Positions 36,113 to 44,432 of a stretch of DNA of 64,000 nt are shown here, piece by piece. How positions within the stretch are numbered: position 1 is the stretch's first letter; each line of letters starts with the position of its first letter. Made by a program: the position numbers and the translations under genes. The DNA is from Blautia coccoides (GTDB lineage: Bacteria > Bacillota > Clostridia > Lachnospirales > Lachnospiraceae). Below the pieces are notes generated by a model. It was not told the origin of the DNA and searched no databases. It was given only the letters and a program-made list of their open reading frames with translations. The stretch covers positions 4,746,501-4,810,500 of the forward strand of contig NZ_CP136422.1 of NCBI RefSeq assembly GCF_034355335.1. Reading direction: 5' to 3'.

Positions 36113-37402
36113 ATGAACACTTTATTATTGTATCGCCTGGAGTATCTATTCAATTTTGTTGGCACCTGCGCATATGTCGCCTTCCTTTTTGTGCTCCTGC
36201 GCAGATTTCTTACGCCTCGGAGCGACAAAAAAATATTTACACTGCTGTCTTTCCTTATCCTGCCTTCTCTGTCGCAGCCATATATATATCCTGAAGAGCT
36301 GACAGGAACCATAGCCGTTCTGTTGTTATTTATCTTCTATCTGCTGATAGTTTTTAAAGGAACGCTCCTGGAACGCCTGTCCGTCTGCATTGTCATTTAT
36401 CCCATGATCATATCGCTGAACTTTATGACCGAGAACATAGGTTATCAGCTATGGCATATGAACCAGGATATGTCGCTGTCTGTCCAGACGTTTCTGCATA
36501 CTGTTACTATTTATCTGCGCATTCCTGTATGGTATCTCATATGGAGAATGAGCCGCCAATGGATTCCTCATGTCAGAGAGCTGACCACGCGCATGTGGCT
36601 GGTCATTGATATTATCTGTCTGGCCTCCGCAGTGGGATTGATCACCTTTATCTATTATTCGCCTATGGAAAGGGCCTATACCACCTACCCTGCCTGCATC
36701 GCATGTTTCCTGACCGGTATGGGCGGCCTCTATCTGACTTCCTACGCAGCCAAAACAATTAAAAGCGAGATGGAAATGCAGAACCTGAAATACCAGCAGT
36801 CCTACTATGAGGAATTGGAAGAAAACCAGAAGACGGTGAGAAAAATCCGGCATGACATGAAAAACCATCTGAGCGTGATTTATTCCTTTATCCAGAACCG
36901 GGATTTTGAAGGAGCAACGAAATACTTCCGTGAGCTATCAGGGGAACTGACTGTAAATAACCGTATTTTCTGCAAAAACAGTATTGTCAACGCTGTGCTG
37001 AACAGCAAGTATAATACTGCCCTTGAAAAACAGATTGACTGTTTTTTCAATATTTCCATAGATGGGCTTTTAGGTATTGACGACATCAGCCTGTGTTCCC
37101 TTTTTTCTAATACCCTGGATAATGCCATAGAAGCCTGTGAAAAAATACAGGAGGTTTCCAAGCGACAAATATCCCTGAAAGCCAGATTTGACAAAGGATA
37201 TTTCAGTTATGAGATTTCCAATTCCAAAAAAAATACCGTCACCGTAAAAAAAGACCATTTTCTCACAGAAAAGGCCGACAAAACCACTCACGGATTCGGG
37301 GTGCAGAATGTCCGTGATATGGTATCCAAATATGAAGGAGATATGGATATCTCTTATACAGAGGATCGTTTTACGGTCACTATACTCATTGGTAATCTAT
37401 AA
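36113..37402 (+). CDS. AgrC/NatK-like sensor histidine kinase
   Basis: The 429 residues start with six or seven membrane helices (about residues 1-210), then a GHKL kinase region: KIRHDMKNHLSVIYSFIQ with the phospho-His, a Asn box NTLDNAIEACEK, and THGFGVQNVRDM. This is the layout of peptide-sensing AgrC-type kinases. The ATG at 36113 is behind AGGTGGAAG, better than the GTG at 36104. Confidence 0.88.
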   Translation: MNTLLLYRLEYLFNFVGTCAYVAFLFVLLRRFLTPRSDKKIFTLLSFLILPSLSQPYIYPEELTGTIAVLLLFIFYLLIVFKGTLLERLSVCIVIYPMIISLNFMTENIGYQLWHMNQDMSLSVQTFLHTVTIYLRIPVWYLIWRMSRQWIPHVRELTTRMWLVIDIICLASAVGLITFIYYSPMERAYTTYPACIACFLTGMGGLYLTSYAAKTIKSEMEMQNLKYQQSYYEELEENQKTVRKIRHDMKNHLSVIYSFIQNRDFEGATKYFRELSGELTVNNRIFCKNSIVNAVLNSKYNTALEKQIDCFFNISIDGLLGIDDISLCSLFSNTLDNAIEACEKIQEVSKRQISLKARFDKGYFSYEISNSKKNTVTVKKDHFLTEKADKTTHGFGVQNVRDMVSKYEGDMDISYTEDRFTVTILIGNL

Positions 37403-37450
37403 AAACAAAAAACAGCAGCGAATAAATGCGGCTTATCTATTATTCACAGA

Positions 37451-37486
37451 CAACCGGCAGCGGATCATTTCAATCCGGCTGCCGGT
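37451..37486. terminator. Hairpin between the convergent kinase and amidohydrolase genes
   Basis: AACCGGCAGCGGAT pairs with ATCCGGCTGCCGGTT, a 14 bp stem with one bulged G. It lies between two gene ends. Neither side has a clear T-run, but the stem is strong enough to mark both 3' ends. Confidence 0.55.
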
Positions 37487-37518
37487 TCTCCTGCCAAGAA
37501 GCTTCCTTATGAAAAATT

Positions 37519-38772
37519 TTATTTATCCAGCCGATTTTTAACAAAATCGCCTTCTTTCATGATCACAACCATATTCTCCACGGCTATAGTCCTGATATTT
37601 TCCAGCGGATTGCCATCTATCACAAGTAAATCAGCGCTTTTTCCCGCCTCCAGAGATCCGGTAATATCACCTACCCGAAGGGCTTTGGCTCCATTGATCG
37701 TTGCGGCAGCTATGGCATCCATCTGGCTGATCCCCGCCTTTTCTACAAACGCGTATAATTCCCCCACCGTGGTCTCCCCATACGGCGTCATCTGAGAGTT
37801 AAAGGAGTCTGAACCAATGGTAAGGATAATACCTTTGGCATTGGCTTTTCTCAGATTGTCATAGATTCGGTTCAGCTCTTTTTCCTTTACGGAATCACCC
37901 GGATATTTGTCGTGGAGCTTTGGGTCATACTTGGGAGGGAACGTATCAAACCAGGCCGGCATAAAATTAATGGTTGGACAAAAAGCAATCTCCTTTTCCG
38001 CCATGAGATCCAGTGTCTCATCATCCAGGGACTGCCCGTGTATGATCAAATCAACTCCTGCCTTGGCAGAATTATAGGCGCTTCCAAAGCAATGGGACCA
38101 CACAGGAATATGGCGCATACTGCACTCGTCCGCTACTGCCTGTACCTCCTCCATGGTATAATGCTGGTCCATGGCTGTCTCCCAGCGCCAGATGCCGCCG
38201 CCTGTTGCCCAGATTTTTATGGCATCGGGATTTTCCCTGAGACGTCTGCGGACGGCTTTGCGGAGATCCCACGGGCCATCCACACACTCAGCCCAGGGAT
38301 GGGCCGCTTTATTCATCTCTATAGACAGCTTATGGGAGTCTCCATGGCTGCATGTAGCGCAAAAACCCAGCCCTGAAGCCACTACTCTCGGCCCTTTCAT
38401 CACCCCTGCCTCTATCATATTCCGGATATGGATGCCAAACCTGGATATCTCTCCAACCGTTGTCAAACCTGTCTCCAGACATTCATGAGACTGTTGTACC
38501 GCCACTACAGCCTTCTGTATATTGTCCTCCAGCACCCAGTCACTGTCACTGTCTGTGAGGTTTCCGGAAAAATGCAGGTGGGCGTCAATCAGCCCCGGCA
38601 TGATGGTTTTGCCGGATATATCTATACAGCAGTATCCCTCCGGTACATCCACCGCTTTCCCCACACCGGCATAAGTAATCTTATTTCCATCCACAAGTAC
38701 CAGACTGTCTTTCACCGGTGCCGCCCCTGTGCCGTCGATCAGCAGACCGCCCTTAAATGCAATCTTATTCAT
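37519..38772 (-). CDS. Metal-dependent amidohydrolase (imidazolonepropionase-like)
   Basis: The 417 residues have the composite beta-sandwich and TIM-barrel layout of amidohydrolases. The metal-binding DAHLHFSGN follows the strand-end GKTIMPGLID; later ligands are His in WSHCFGSAYN and IIHGQS and Asp in TIGSDSFNS; the C-terminal sandwich returns with AGKSADLLVIDGNPLENI. Members open cyclic or linear amide bonds. The substrate is unknown; it could be a ring-opening step of the nearby pathway. It is the last gene of the ferredoxin-oxidoreductase operon. The ATG at 38772 is behind AAGGAGGC. Confidence 0.82.
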   Translation of the reverse strand: MNKIAFKGGLLIDGTGAAPVKDSLVLVDGNKITYAGVGKAVDVPEGYCCIDISGKTIMPGLIDAHLHFSGNLTDSDSDWVLEDNIQKAVVAVQQSHECLETGLTTVGEISRFGIHIRNMIEAGVMKGPRVVASGLGFCATCSHGDSHKLSIEMNKAAHPWAECVDGPWDLRKAVRRRLRENPDAIKIWATGGGIWRWETAMDQHYTMEEVQAVADECSMRHIPVWSHCFGSAYNSAKAGVDLIIHGQSLDDETLDLMAEKEIAFCPTINFMPAWFDTFPPKYDPKLHDKYPGDSVKEKELNRIYDNLRKANAKGIILTIGSDSFNSQMTPYGETTVGELYAFVEKAGISQMDAIAAATINGAKALRVGDITGSLEAGKSADLLVIDGNPLENIRTIAVENMVVIMKEGDFVKNRLDK

Positions 38773-38880
38773 TAAAAGCCTCCTTCTTCTTTTTAGCTCA
38801 GATTTCTGTTTATCCTTCATTCAATCCACCGTCCAGCGTTTTGTTCAATCCTCTGCTAAGCTTTCCGTCCAATCCTCTCC

Positions 38881-39261
38881 TTAGTCATCTGCAAAGGCGA
38901 TCATTGAGGCTTCTAAAGGAACATCCGAAGGGAGTGCCTCCACCTGTACACAGACTCTGGCGGGCTTATGGCCCCCGAAAAATTCCGCGTAAGCTTCGTT
39001 AATGGCAGCAAAATCATCCAGACTGTTGATGAACACATCAACCCGTGCTACACTTTCCTTACATCCGCCACCTGCTTTTACAATACTGAGCAGATTATTC
39101 AGCACCAGTGTTGTAGCTGCTTTGACCTCATATACATACTCTCCATCCTTTGTGAGAGGGATCTGTCCTGATGTGATGATCATATTGCCGTATTTTCTTC
39201 CGTGGCAATAGGGACCCAATGCCGGAGAAGCCTCCTCACTTACCAATTCTTTCAGTTCCAT
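38881..39261 (-). CDS. RidA-family enamine/imine deaminase
   Basis: The 126 residues are a complete RidA/YjgF protein: ALGPYCHGRKYGNMIITSGQIPLTKDG, LNNLLSIVKAGGG, VARVDVFINSLDDFAAINEAYAEFFGGHKPARVCVQV (the key Arg is the one in PARVCV) and the terminal Glu in LEASMIAFA. RidA proteins speed the hydrolysis of 2-imino acids and enamines to 2-oxo acids and ammonia. Just upstream are genes that oxidise a 2-oxo acid, so it may supply their substrate. The ATG at 39261 has GGAGGAAAG before it. Confidence 0.9.
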   Translation of the reverse strand: MELKELVSEEASPALGPYCHGRKYGNMIITSGQIPLTKDGEYVYEVKAATTLVLNNLLSIVKAGGGCKESVARVDVFINSLDDFAAINEAYAEFFGGHKPARVCVQVEALPSDVPLEASMIAFADD

Positions 39262-39298
39262 AAACTTTCCTCCATTTTCCTTCCTATATTCCTGTTCC

Positions 39299-41380
39299 TT
39301 AATCTCTGTACTGTACAAGCAGCGCATCTGCAATAGACACACCATCCTCTGTCACAAATACAGGATTGATATCCAGTTCTTTGATGCTGTCCCTGCCGTC
39401 TGCGGCCATTTTACTGATACCCACAAGTAAATCTTCCAGGGCATCTCTATCACATACAGGATTCCCCCGGTAACCATTCAGCAGGGGATAGGAATTCAGG
39501 CTTTCCAGCATTCTGTGAGCTTGTTCCTTCGTAAGGGGTGCCGGCGCCAACTGCACATCTTTGAAGAGTTCTACAAACACACCGCCCATCCCTACCATGA
39601 TCATAGGGCCGAAATCTTTGTCATTCTTCACTCCAATGATCATCTCAACACCTGCTTTGAGCATGGGTTTTAACAGTACACCTTCCAGTTTGGCTTCCGG
39701 TGCGTTATTCCTGCAGTTTGTCATTACGGTTTCAAACGCTGCGCGCAGCTCCGCCTCATCTTTTATGTTTAATTTCACTCCACCCACATCAGATTTATGC
39801 TGGATATCGGCTGAATGTATTTTCACCGACAGAGGATATCCCAGCTTCCCGGCAGCCTGTACAGCTTCATGAGCTGTAGCTGCCACAGCCTGAGGCGGAA
39901 TGGGTACGCCATGCTCCCTCAGATAATTCAGACTTTCGTATTCACTGAGTCCCCGGCAAACTCCATGTGCTTTTTCGGGAATTGCCGCTTCCGCATCCTG
40001 AAAATCAAAAGCCGCAAAATCCAGGATCTGCTTTAATATACGGCATCCATAGCGCCCTGACGGAAGCAGCGGAACTCCTGCCCTGTGCAGGATATCCGCA
40101 CTCGCCTGATGTCTTGTATGCTCAATGAAAGGGATCCAGAAGACCGGCTTCATATCCGGATTATCTCTGGCAGTGGCTGCTGCCTCCACCATATGGGAAA
40201 TCGTGTCATCCCAAATCTCCGGTGTGATCGTGTAGGCAATGCAGATAGCATCCACGTGACTGTCCTTTGCAATAGCTTTCATAGCCTGTACCATAACAGG
40301 TGTGTTGTATCCAATTCCCGCTGTCATATCAAAGGGATTATTTACAGAACCGTAATCCGGTACTAAAGTCTGAAGATATGCCTTGGTCTCAGGGTGATAT
40401 TCTGCCAACTGAATTCCAAACTCATCTGCCAGATCAGCCATGACCCCTGCCTCACCGCCGGATACATTCATAAATACGCACCTCTGTCCCTTTGGAAGTT
40501 CCTCCAGCCAGGAAAATGCCGCTGCCAATCCGCACAGTTCTTCCAGATCCCTGGCCTCAATCACGCCATAACGCCTGAATACAGCCCTGAGAACCTTGTC
40601 AGCGCCTGATAGAGAGCCTGTATGGGAAGCGGCAAGCTCCTGTGCCTTGCCGGAACGGCCGGTTTTCAATATCACCACCGGTTTCTTCTTTAAGGCAGCT
40701 TTTCGGAAGGTTTCCACCAGTTTCCCCGGCTTTGTGATTCCTTCTATGTACGCGGCAACTACTTTTGTGTCATCGTCCTCCACCAGAAATTCCAGATAAT
40801 CTTCCACCTTTACATTACAGGAATTGCCGGAAGAAACCACATGGGAAAATCCCATACCCGGGCTGTCCAGTCCTCCCAGAACGATCTGCCCGCTCTGGGA
40901 TATCATGCCGATATTGCCTGAACGGTCCCGTTCCTCCACCAGAAAAGCAAACGCGAAGGTACCATCAATAAAATTGGCGAACCCTGCGCAATTTGGCCCC
41001 ATGACAGCGATTCCCAGTCGGTCTGCTTCCTCTGTCAGCTCCTTTTGAAGTGCTTTCCCCTCTGCACCGGTCTCACCGTAACCGCTGGCAAAGACTACTG
41101 CCCCGCCACAGTTTTTCCCTGCCGCTTCTCTTAATAAGGGAAGTATGGTTTTCTGAGGCGTACATAAAATAACTAAATCCACATCCCCTTTGATATCTGT
41201 CAGGGAATGGTAAGCTTTCCGCCCGAAAATACTGTCCCTTCCCGGATTTACCAGATACAGCTTATCCAGGTTCTTTGAGAACTTCAGATAATTGCGGGTG
41301 GTGTCTCCCCCAAAACCCGCTTTTTCGCTGGCACCCACAATAGCTACTGTCTCCGGTTTTAATAATTTTTTTAAATCCAT
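39299..41380 (-). CDS. ADP-forming acyl-CoA synthetase (acetate-CoA ligase type)
   Basis: The 693 residues are a single-chain NDP-forming acyl-CoA synthetase. The order is a CoA-binding Rossmann domain (VAIVGASEKAGFGGD, residues about 1-130), a succinyl-CoA-ligase-like domain with the phospho-His segment AASHTGSLSG, and a C-terminal ATP-grasp domain (YPLSVKIHSADIQHKSDVGGV, MIMVGMGGVFVELFKDV, ELDINPVFV). Enzymes of this family turn an acyl-CoA plus ADP and phosphate into the acid plus ATP. It begins 10 bases after the oxidoreductase gamma subunit, so the pair can make ATP from a 2-oxo acid. The acyl group is not known. Confidence 0.9.
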   Translation of the reverse strand: MDLKKLLKPETVAIVGASEKAGFGGDTTRNYLKFSKNLDKLYLVNPGRDSIFGRKAYHSLTDIKGDVDLVILCTPQKTILPLLREAAGKNCGGAVVFASGYGETGAEGKALQKELTEEADRLGIAVMGPNCAGFANFIDGTFAFAFLVEERDRSGNIGMISQSGQIVLGGLDSPGMGFSHVVSSGNSCNVKVEDYLEFLVEDDDTKVVAAYIEGITKPGKLVETFRKAALKKKPVVILKTGRSGKAQELAASHTGSLSGADKVLRAVFRRYGVIEARDLEELCGLAAAFSWLEELPKGQRCVFMNVSGGEAGVMADLADEFGIQLAEYHPETKAYLQTLVPDYGSVNNPFDMTAGIGYNTPVMVQAMKAIAKDSHVDAICIAYTITPEIWDDTISHMVEAAATARDNPDMKPVFWIPFIEHTRHQASADILHRAGVPLLPSGRYGCRILKQILDFAAFDFQDAEAAIPEKAHGVCRGLSEYESLNYLREHGVPIPPQAVAATAHEAVQAAGKLGYPLSVKIHSADIQHKSDVGGVKLNIKDEAELRAAFETVMTNCRNNAPEAKLEGVLLKPMLKAGVEMIIGVKNDKDFGPMIMVGMGGVFVELFKDVQLAPAPLTKEQAHRMLESLNSYPLLNGYRGNPVCDRDALEDLLVGISKMAADGRDSIKELDINPVFVTEDGVSIADALLVQYRD

Positions 41381-41390
41381 ATTTAATCCC

Positions 41391-41930
41391 TCACTGCATC
41401 TTTTCCGCTCTCTCATATCCCATCATAAAGCACTTCACATTCTTGTCACCGGCCTTACCCTTTTTATGAAAATAAGCCTCCAATGTACCGGCAAATTCCC
41501 GGACATCCATCATATGGGTAGCTCTGATCATGGCTCCGAGAACAACCAGGTTCAAGCCTCTTGGATTCTCCAGTTCTGAAGAGATTTCTACTGCGTCCAC
41601 CCCATACACTTCCACATTTTTTGGAAACTGCTTCTGGCCAAAAACGGAACGGTTTATGATGACTTTACTCCCGTTTCGCATATCAGGTATATACTTATCA
41701 TAAGCATCCTCATTCATACAGCAAAGTACATCCAGATAATCAGGATAGGGACTGCCGATCTCCTCATCAGATACCACGACACGGCAAAGGGCAATTCCCC
41801 CGCGCATCTCTGCAGAATACTCGCTGGTCCAGCTTACATTCTTTCCATGTTCCGCTGCGATCTCGATCAAAATCTTACCGGCTGTCAAAACACCCTGACC
41901 TCCGATACCTGCAAACATAATATCAGCCAT
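41391..41930 (-). CDS. 2-oxoacid:ferredoxin oxidoreductase, gamma subunit
   Basis: The 179 residues match the gamma subunit of pyruvate- and ketoisovalerate-type oxidoreductases: MADIMFAGIGGQGVLTAGKIL, NVSWTSEYSAEMRGG and NLVVLGAMIRATHMM. It is needed for CoA binding in this enzyme class. Its ATG overlaps the last base of the beta subunit stop (TAATG), so translation is coupled. Confidence 0.92.
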   Translation of the reverse strand: MADIMFAGIGGQGVLTAGKILIEIAAEHGKNVSWTSEYSAEMRGGIALCRVVVSDEEIGSPYPDYLDVLCCMNEDAYDKYIPDMRNGSKVIINRSVFGQKQFPKNVEVYGVDAVEISSELENPRGLNLVVLGAMIRATHMMDVREFAGTLEAYFHKKGKAGDKNVKCFMMGYERAEKMQ

Positions 41931-42673
41931 TATTTGTCACCCCCATTGTCTACGTATACCTTCACCGGGAATACCTTTTCATTTTCTTCTTTCATCTTCT
42001 TCATGGCATCTGCCGGCGATAATTTCCAGTTGGTCGGACATGGGGAAAGGATTTCAATGATGGAGAAACCTTTCTTGTCCCTCTGGTTTTCAAAACCTTT
42101 CTTTAACATCTTCTTTGTCTGATCGATGTGTTTCGGATCACATAGGGAACCTCTTGCCGCATACGCGATCTTATAATTCTGAAGAATGTTGAGCATATCA
42201 AAGGGTTCTCCTGCCACTTTGTCATCTCTTCCCTTTTTACTGCTGACAGTCTTATCCCCCACCAGTGTGGTAGCGGGGCACATCTGGCCGCCGGTCATAC
42301 CGAATATTCCGTTATTTACCACGATCATTGTTATAGGCACATTTCTCTGCGCCGCATAGCACGTTTCGGAAAGGCCGATCACATAAGAACATCCGTCCCC
42401 TGCATGAACGTACACATTGGAATCGGGATAGACCTTCTTGATCGCTGTTGCCACTGCCGCGCAGCGCCCGTGAGGACCTGCGATGCCGTCACAGTTCAGG
42501 GTGTCAATGGACCAGTAAGCACAGGCAATATCCACTACCTGAATGGTTTTTTCGCAAAGCTCCAGCTCTTCACAGCACTCTGCGATCAGCCGCTGTATGA
42601 TCCCATGCCCGCAGCCGGGACACCATCCCACCTGCTGATTGATCATCTCTGGTTTTTTCATTTTTGCTGCCAT
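41930..42673 (-). CDS. 2-oxoacid:ferredoxin oxidoreductase, beta (TPP-binding) subunit
   Basis: The 247 residues hold the thiamine diphosphate site: WCPGCGHGIIQRLIAECC near the N-terminus (cluster Cys residues) and the GDGCSYVIGLSETCYAAQRNV...VVNNGIFGMTGGQ motif. The start is the ATG at 42673, one base after the alpha subunit stop; the frame to 42700 lies inside that gene. It catalyses decarboxylation of a 2-oxo acid with transfer to CoA and ferredoxin. Confidence 0.93.
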   Translation of the reverse strand: MAAKMKKPEMINQQVGWCPGCGHGIIQRLIAECCEELELCEKTIQVVDIACAYWSIDTLNCDGIAGPHGRCAAVATAIKKVYPDSNVYVHAGDGCSYVIGLSETCYAAQRNVPITMIVVNNGIFGMTGGQMCPATTLVGDKTVSSKKGRDDKVAGEPFDMLNILQNYKIAYAARGSLCDPKHIDQTKKMLKKGFENQRDKKGFSIIEILSPCPTNWKLSPADAMKKMKEENEKVFPVKVYVDNGGDK

Positions 42674-42674
42674 A

Positions 42675-43760
42675 TCAATATACCTCCAGTTCCTTAACAT
42701 CTCCTGCCAGTACCTCTCTGCAGAAGTCTACGATTCCCTGGGTCGTGGGAACATATTTGGATGTCAGATAGCCATAGAGAGGAACCTTATACTCCGTAGC
42801 CAGACGGATATCAAGTCCCATCTGAGAGGAGAGGCTCATCTCAACAGTAACCAGCCCTTTCAAACCCTCCGGAAGATTTTCAAAAGCTTTTTTTGGATAA
42901 GGCCATACTGTGATAGGACGGATCAGCCCAAGCTTCATACCTGCTTCTCTGGCTCTTCTGACTGCTGATCTGCAGATCCTGGAAGAAATGCCATATGCCG
43001 TCAGTATCAGCTCTGCATCATCTGTCATGAAATTCTCCCAACGCTGCTCATTGTGATACATGTCAGAGAATTTTTTGCGTACCATGGCATCATACGCGCT
43101 GTAATCCATGGAACGGTCCAGGTTGGTGACCTTTACCTTTGGTTCCTCTTTTTTCTTTTCCCCTTTGATCGCCCAGTCAAATTTACTTTTGTCGTGTTCC
43201 TTTGCCTCCGGAAGGACTACCTTTTCTATCATCTGGCTGATTCCGCCGTCACTGAGGATAATGACTACAGTACGGTATTTTTCAGCCAGATCAAAAGCTT
43301 CATAGGTCAGCTCTGCACATTCCTGCACGGAACCGGGAGTGAGCACAAGCTGTCTGGAGTCTCCGTGCCCGCCGCCTCTGGTTGCCAGCCAGTAAGAATC
43401 CTGTCCCTCTGTGATCTCGCCATCACCTACACCATAGCGCATAACATCTATGATGACCGCCGGAAGATTATAGGAAGAAAGATAAGAGATACCTTCCTGT
43501 TTCAAATCATAGCCCGGTCCCGAAGAGCTTGTCATGACACGCTCACCGCATGCCGCCGCTCCCCATATCATACTTATACTTGCGATCTCGCTTTCCCCCT
43601 GGACAAAAACGCCTCCGCGGTCCGCCATATTCGCTGACATATATTCCAGTATCTCACTCTGGGGAGTGATGGGGTAACCTGCATAGAAGCGGCATCCCGC
43701 GCGAAGAGCGGCTTCAGCTATAGCCTCGTTGCCTTTCATTAATTGAAATCCTTTACTCAT
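42675..43760 (-). CDS. 2-oxoacid:ferredoxin oxidoreductase, alpha subunit
   Basis: The 361 residues are the alpha (pyrimidine-binding) subunit: KGNEAIAEAALRAGCRFYAGYPITPQSEI, TSSSGPGYDLKQEGISYL and VPLYGYLTSKYVPTTQG. Order of genes (ferredoxin, alpha, beta, gamma) and sizes fit the KOR/VOR-type four-subunit enzymes for branched, aromatic or dicarboxylic 2-oxo acids rather than pyruvate enzyme, which is usually one long chain in clostridia. The substrate cannot be named from sequence. AAGGAGGC precedes the ATG. Confidence 0.92.
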   Translation of the reverse strand: MSKGFQLMKGNEAIAEAALRAGCRFYAGYPITPQSEILEYMSANMADRGGVFVQGESEIASISMIWGAAACGERVMTSSSGPGYDLKQEGISYLSSYNLPAVIIDVMRYGVGDGEITEGQDSYWLATRGGGHGDSRQLVLTPGSVQECAELTYEAFDLAEKYRTVVIILSDGGISQMIEKVVLPEAKEHDKSKFDWAIKGEKKKEEPKVKVTNLDRSMDYSAYDAMVRKKFSDMYHNEQRWENFMTDDAELILTAYGISSRICRSAVRRAREAGMKLGLIRPITVWPYPKKAFENLPEGLKGLVTVEMSLSSQMGLDIRLATEYKVPLYGYLTSKYVPTTQGIVDFCREVLAGDVKELEVY

Positions 43761-43775
43761 CTTCTCTGCCTCCTT

Positions 43776-43979
43776 CTACTCAATGGTAAATACATAATCG
43801 GGACAGATTTTATAACACTGTCCGCACCCAATACAGATTTCTTCCTTGATCCTGATGATCTCATATCCCTTTTTGTTAATCTCAGTGAGAGGCTCAATGG
43901 CGTTCACTGGACATACATCCACACATAAGCGGCAGCCTTTGCAAAGGCTTGTGTCTGCGGTTGCTTTTGCTTTTGCCAT
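43776..43979 (-). CDS. 2-oxoacid:ferredoxin oxidoreductase, delta subunit (2[4Fe-4S] ferredoxin)
   Basis: The 67 residues have two Cys clusters, CKGCRLCVDVCPVN and CIGCGQCYKICPD, each CxxCxxCxxxCP, binding two [4Fe-4S] clusters. It is the first gene of the operon and passes electrons from the oxidoreductase. AAAGGAG precedes the ATG. Confidence 0.95.
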   Translation of the reverse strand: MAKAKATADTSLCKGCRLCVDVCPVNAIEPLTEINKKGYEIIRIKEEICIGCGQCYKICPDYVFTIE

Positions 43980-44046
43980 GATTCAATCTCCTTTCCATTT
44001 ATTTTATTATTTAATTATTTATTTCACTTTTATGTTTTATAATTTC

Positions 44047-44075
44047 ATTTTAACATTATATTATTCATTTATCAA
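44047..44075 (-). promoter_or_regulatory. Promoter of the ferredoxin-oxidoreductase operon
   Basis: TTGATA (44070-44075) and TAAAAT (44047-44052) on the minus strand are 17 bases apart, 68 bases before the ferredoxin ATG. TTTATGCA, also found before the MttB1 promoter, lies 20-27 bases upstream of the -35 box. Confidence 0.75.
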
Positions 44076-44141
44076 ATATAACATTTTTAAATCTTGCATA
44101 AATATCAGGCAATCATTTTGTCTAAATTGTTTATATCCATT

Positions 44142-44219
44142 GGTTATACCATTGTTTTATATTTATTGGTTATATTCCTAGCCTATCTCCTTCGGTTATA
44201 CCCTTAGCCTATCTCAAGA
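44142..44219. repeat. Three 26-bp tandem units upstream of the ferredoxin operon
   Basis: Each unit starts GGTTATA, at 44142, 44168 and 44194, a period of exactly 26. Units 2 and 3 share TAGCCTATCTC. They lie 67-144 bases upstream of the -35 box, where activator sites often lie. Confidence 0.7.
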
Positions 44220-44346
44220 AGGAAAACCCTTTTATAACAACACGGAAGATTTTCACATTTACTGCAATAACCATTGGAAAATCCCTTTTGGAAATCGTTC
44301 ACAATTTTTTTAATATACTGTCACAGCAAAAAAAGCTCAAAATATA
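44220..44346. other. Intergenic stretch between repeats and terminator
   Basis: No gene is visible. Together with 43980-44141 and 44377-44432 it forms a gap of about 450 bases between MttB1 and ferredoxin whose contents are the promoter, repeats and terminator listed separately. Confidence 0.5.
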
Positions 44347-44376
44347 GGGAATGTATGATATAGATCAAACATTCCC
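44347..44376 (-). terminator. Terminator after the MttB1 gene
   Basis: GGGAATGT and ACATTCCC form an 8 bp stem. On the minus strand TATATTTTG follows; on the plus strand CGATTTTTATA follows. It lies 56 bases past the MttB1 stop and separates that gene from the ferredoxin operon. Confidence 0.65.
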
Positions 44377-44432
44377 CGATTTTTATAATATTTAACTATT
44401 CAAAACCCTCAATATTCTTTTTTCTGCTTCTC

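Noticed and set aside
44142..44219. CRISPR array
   Set aside because: The 26-base units are direct tandem repeats without unique spacers, and no cas gene is present.
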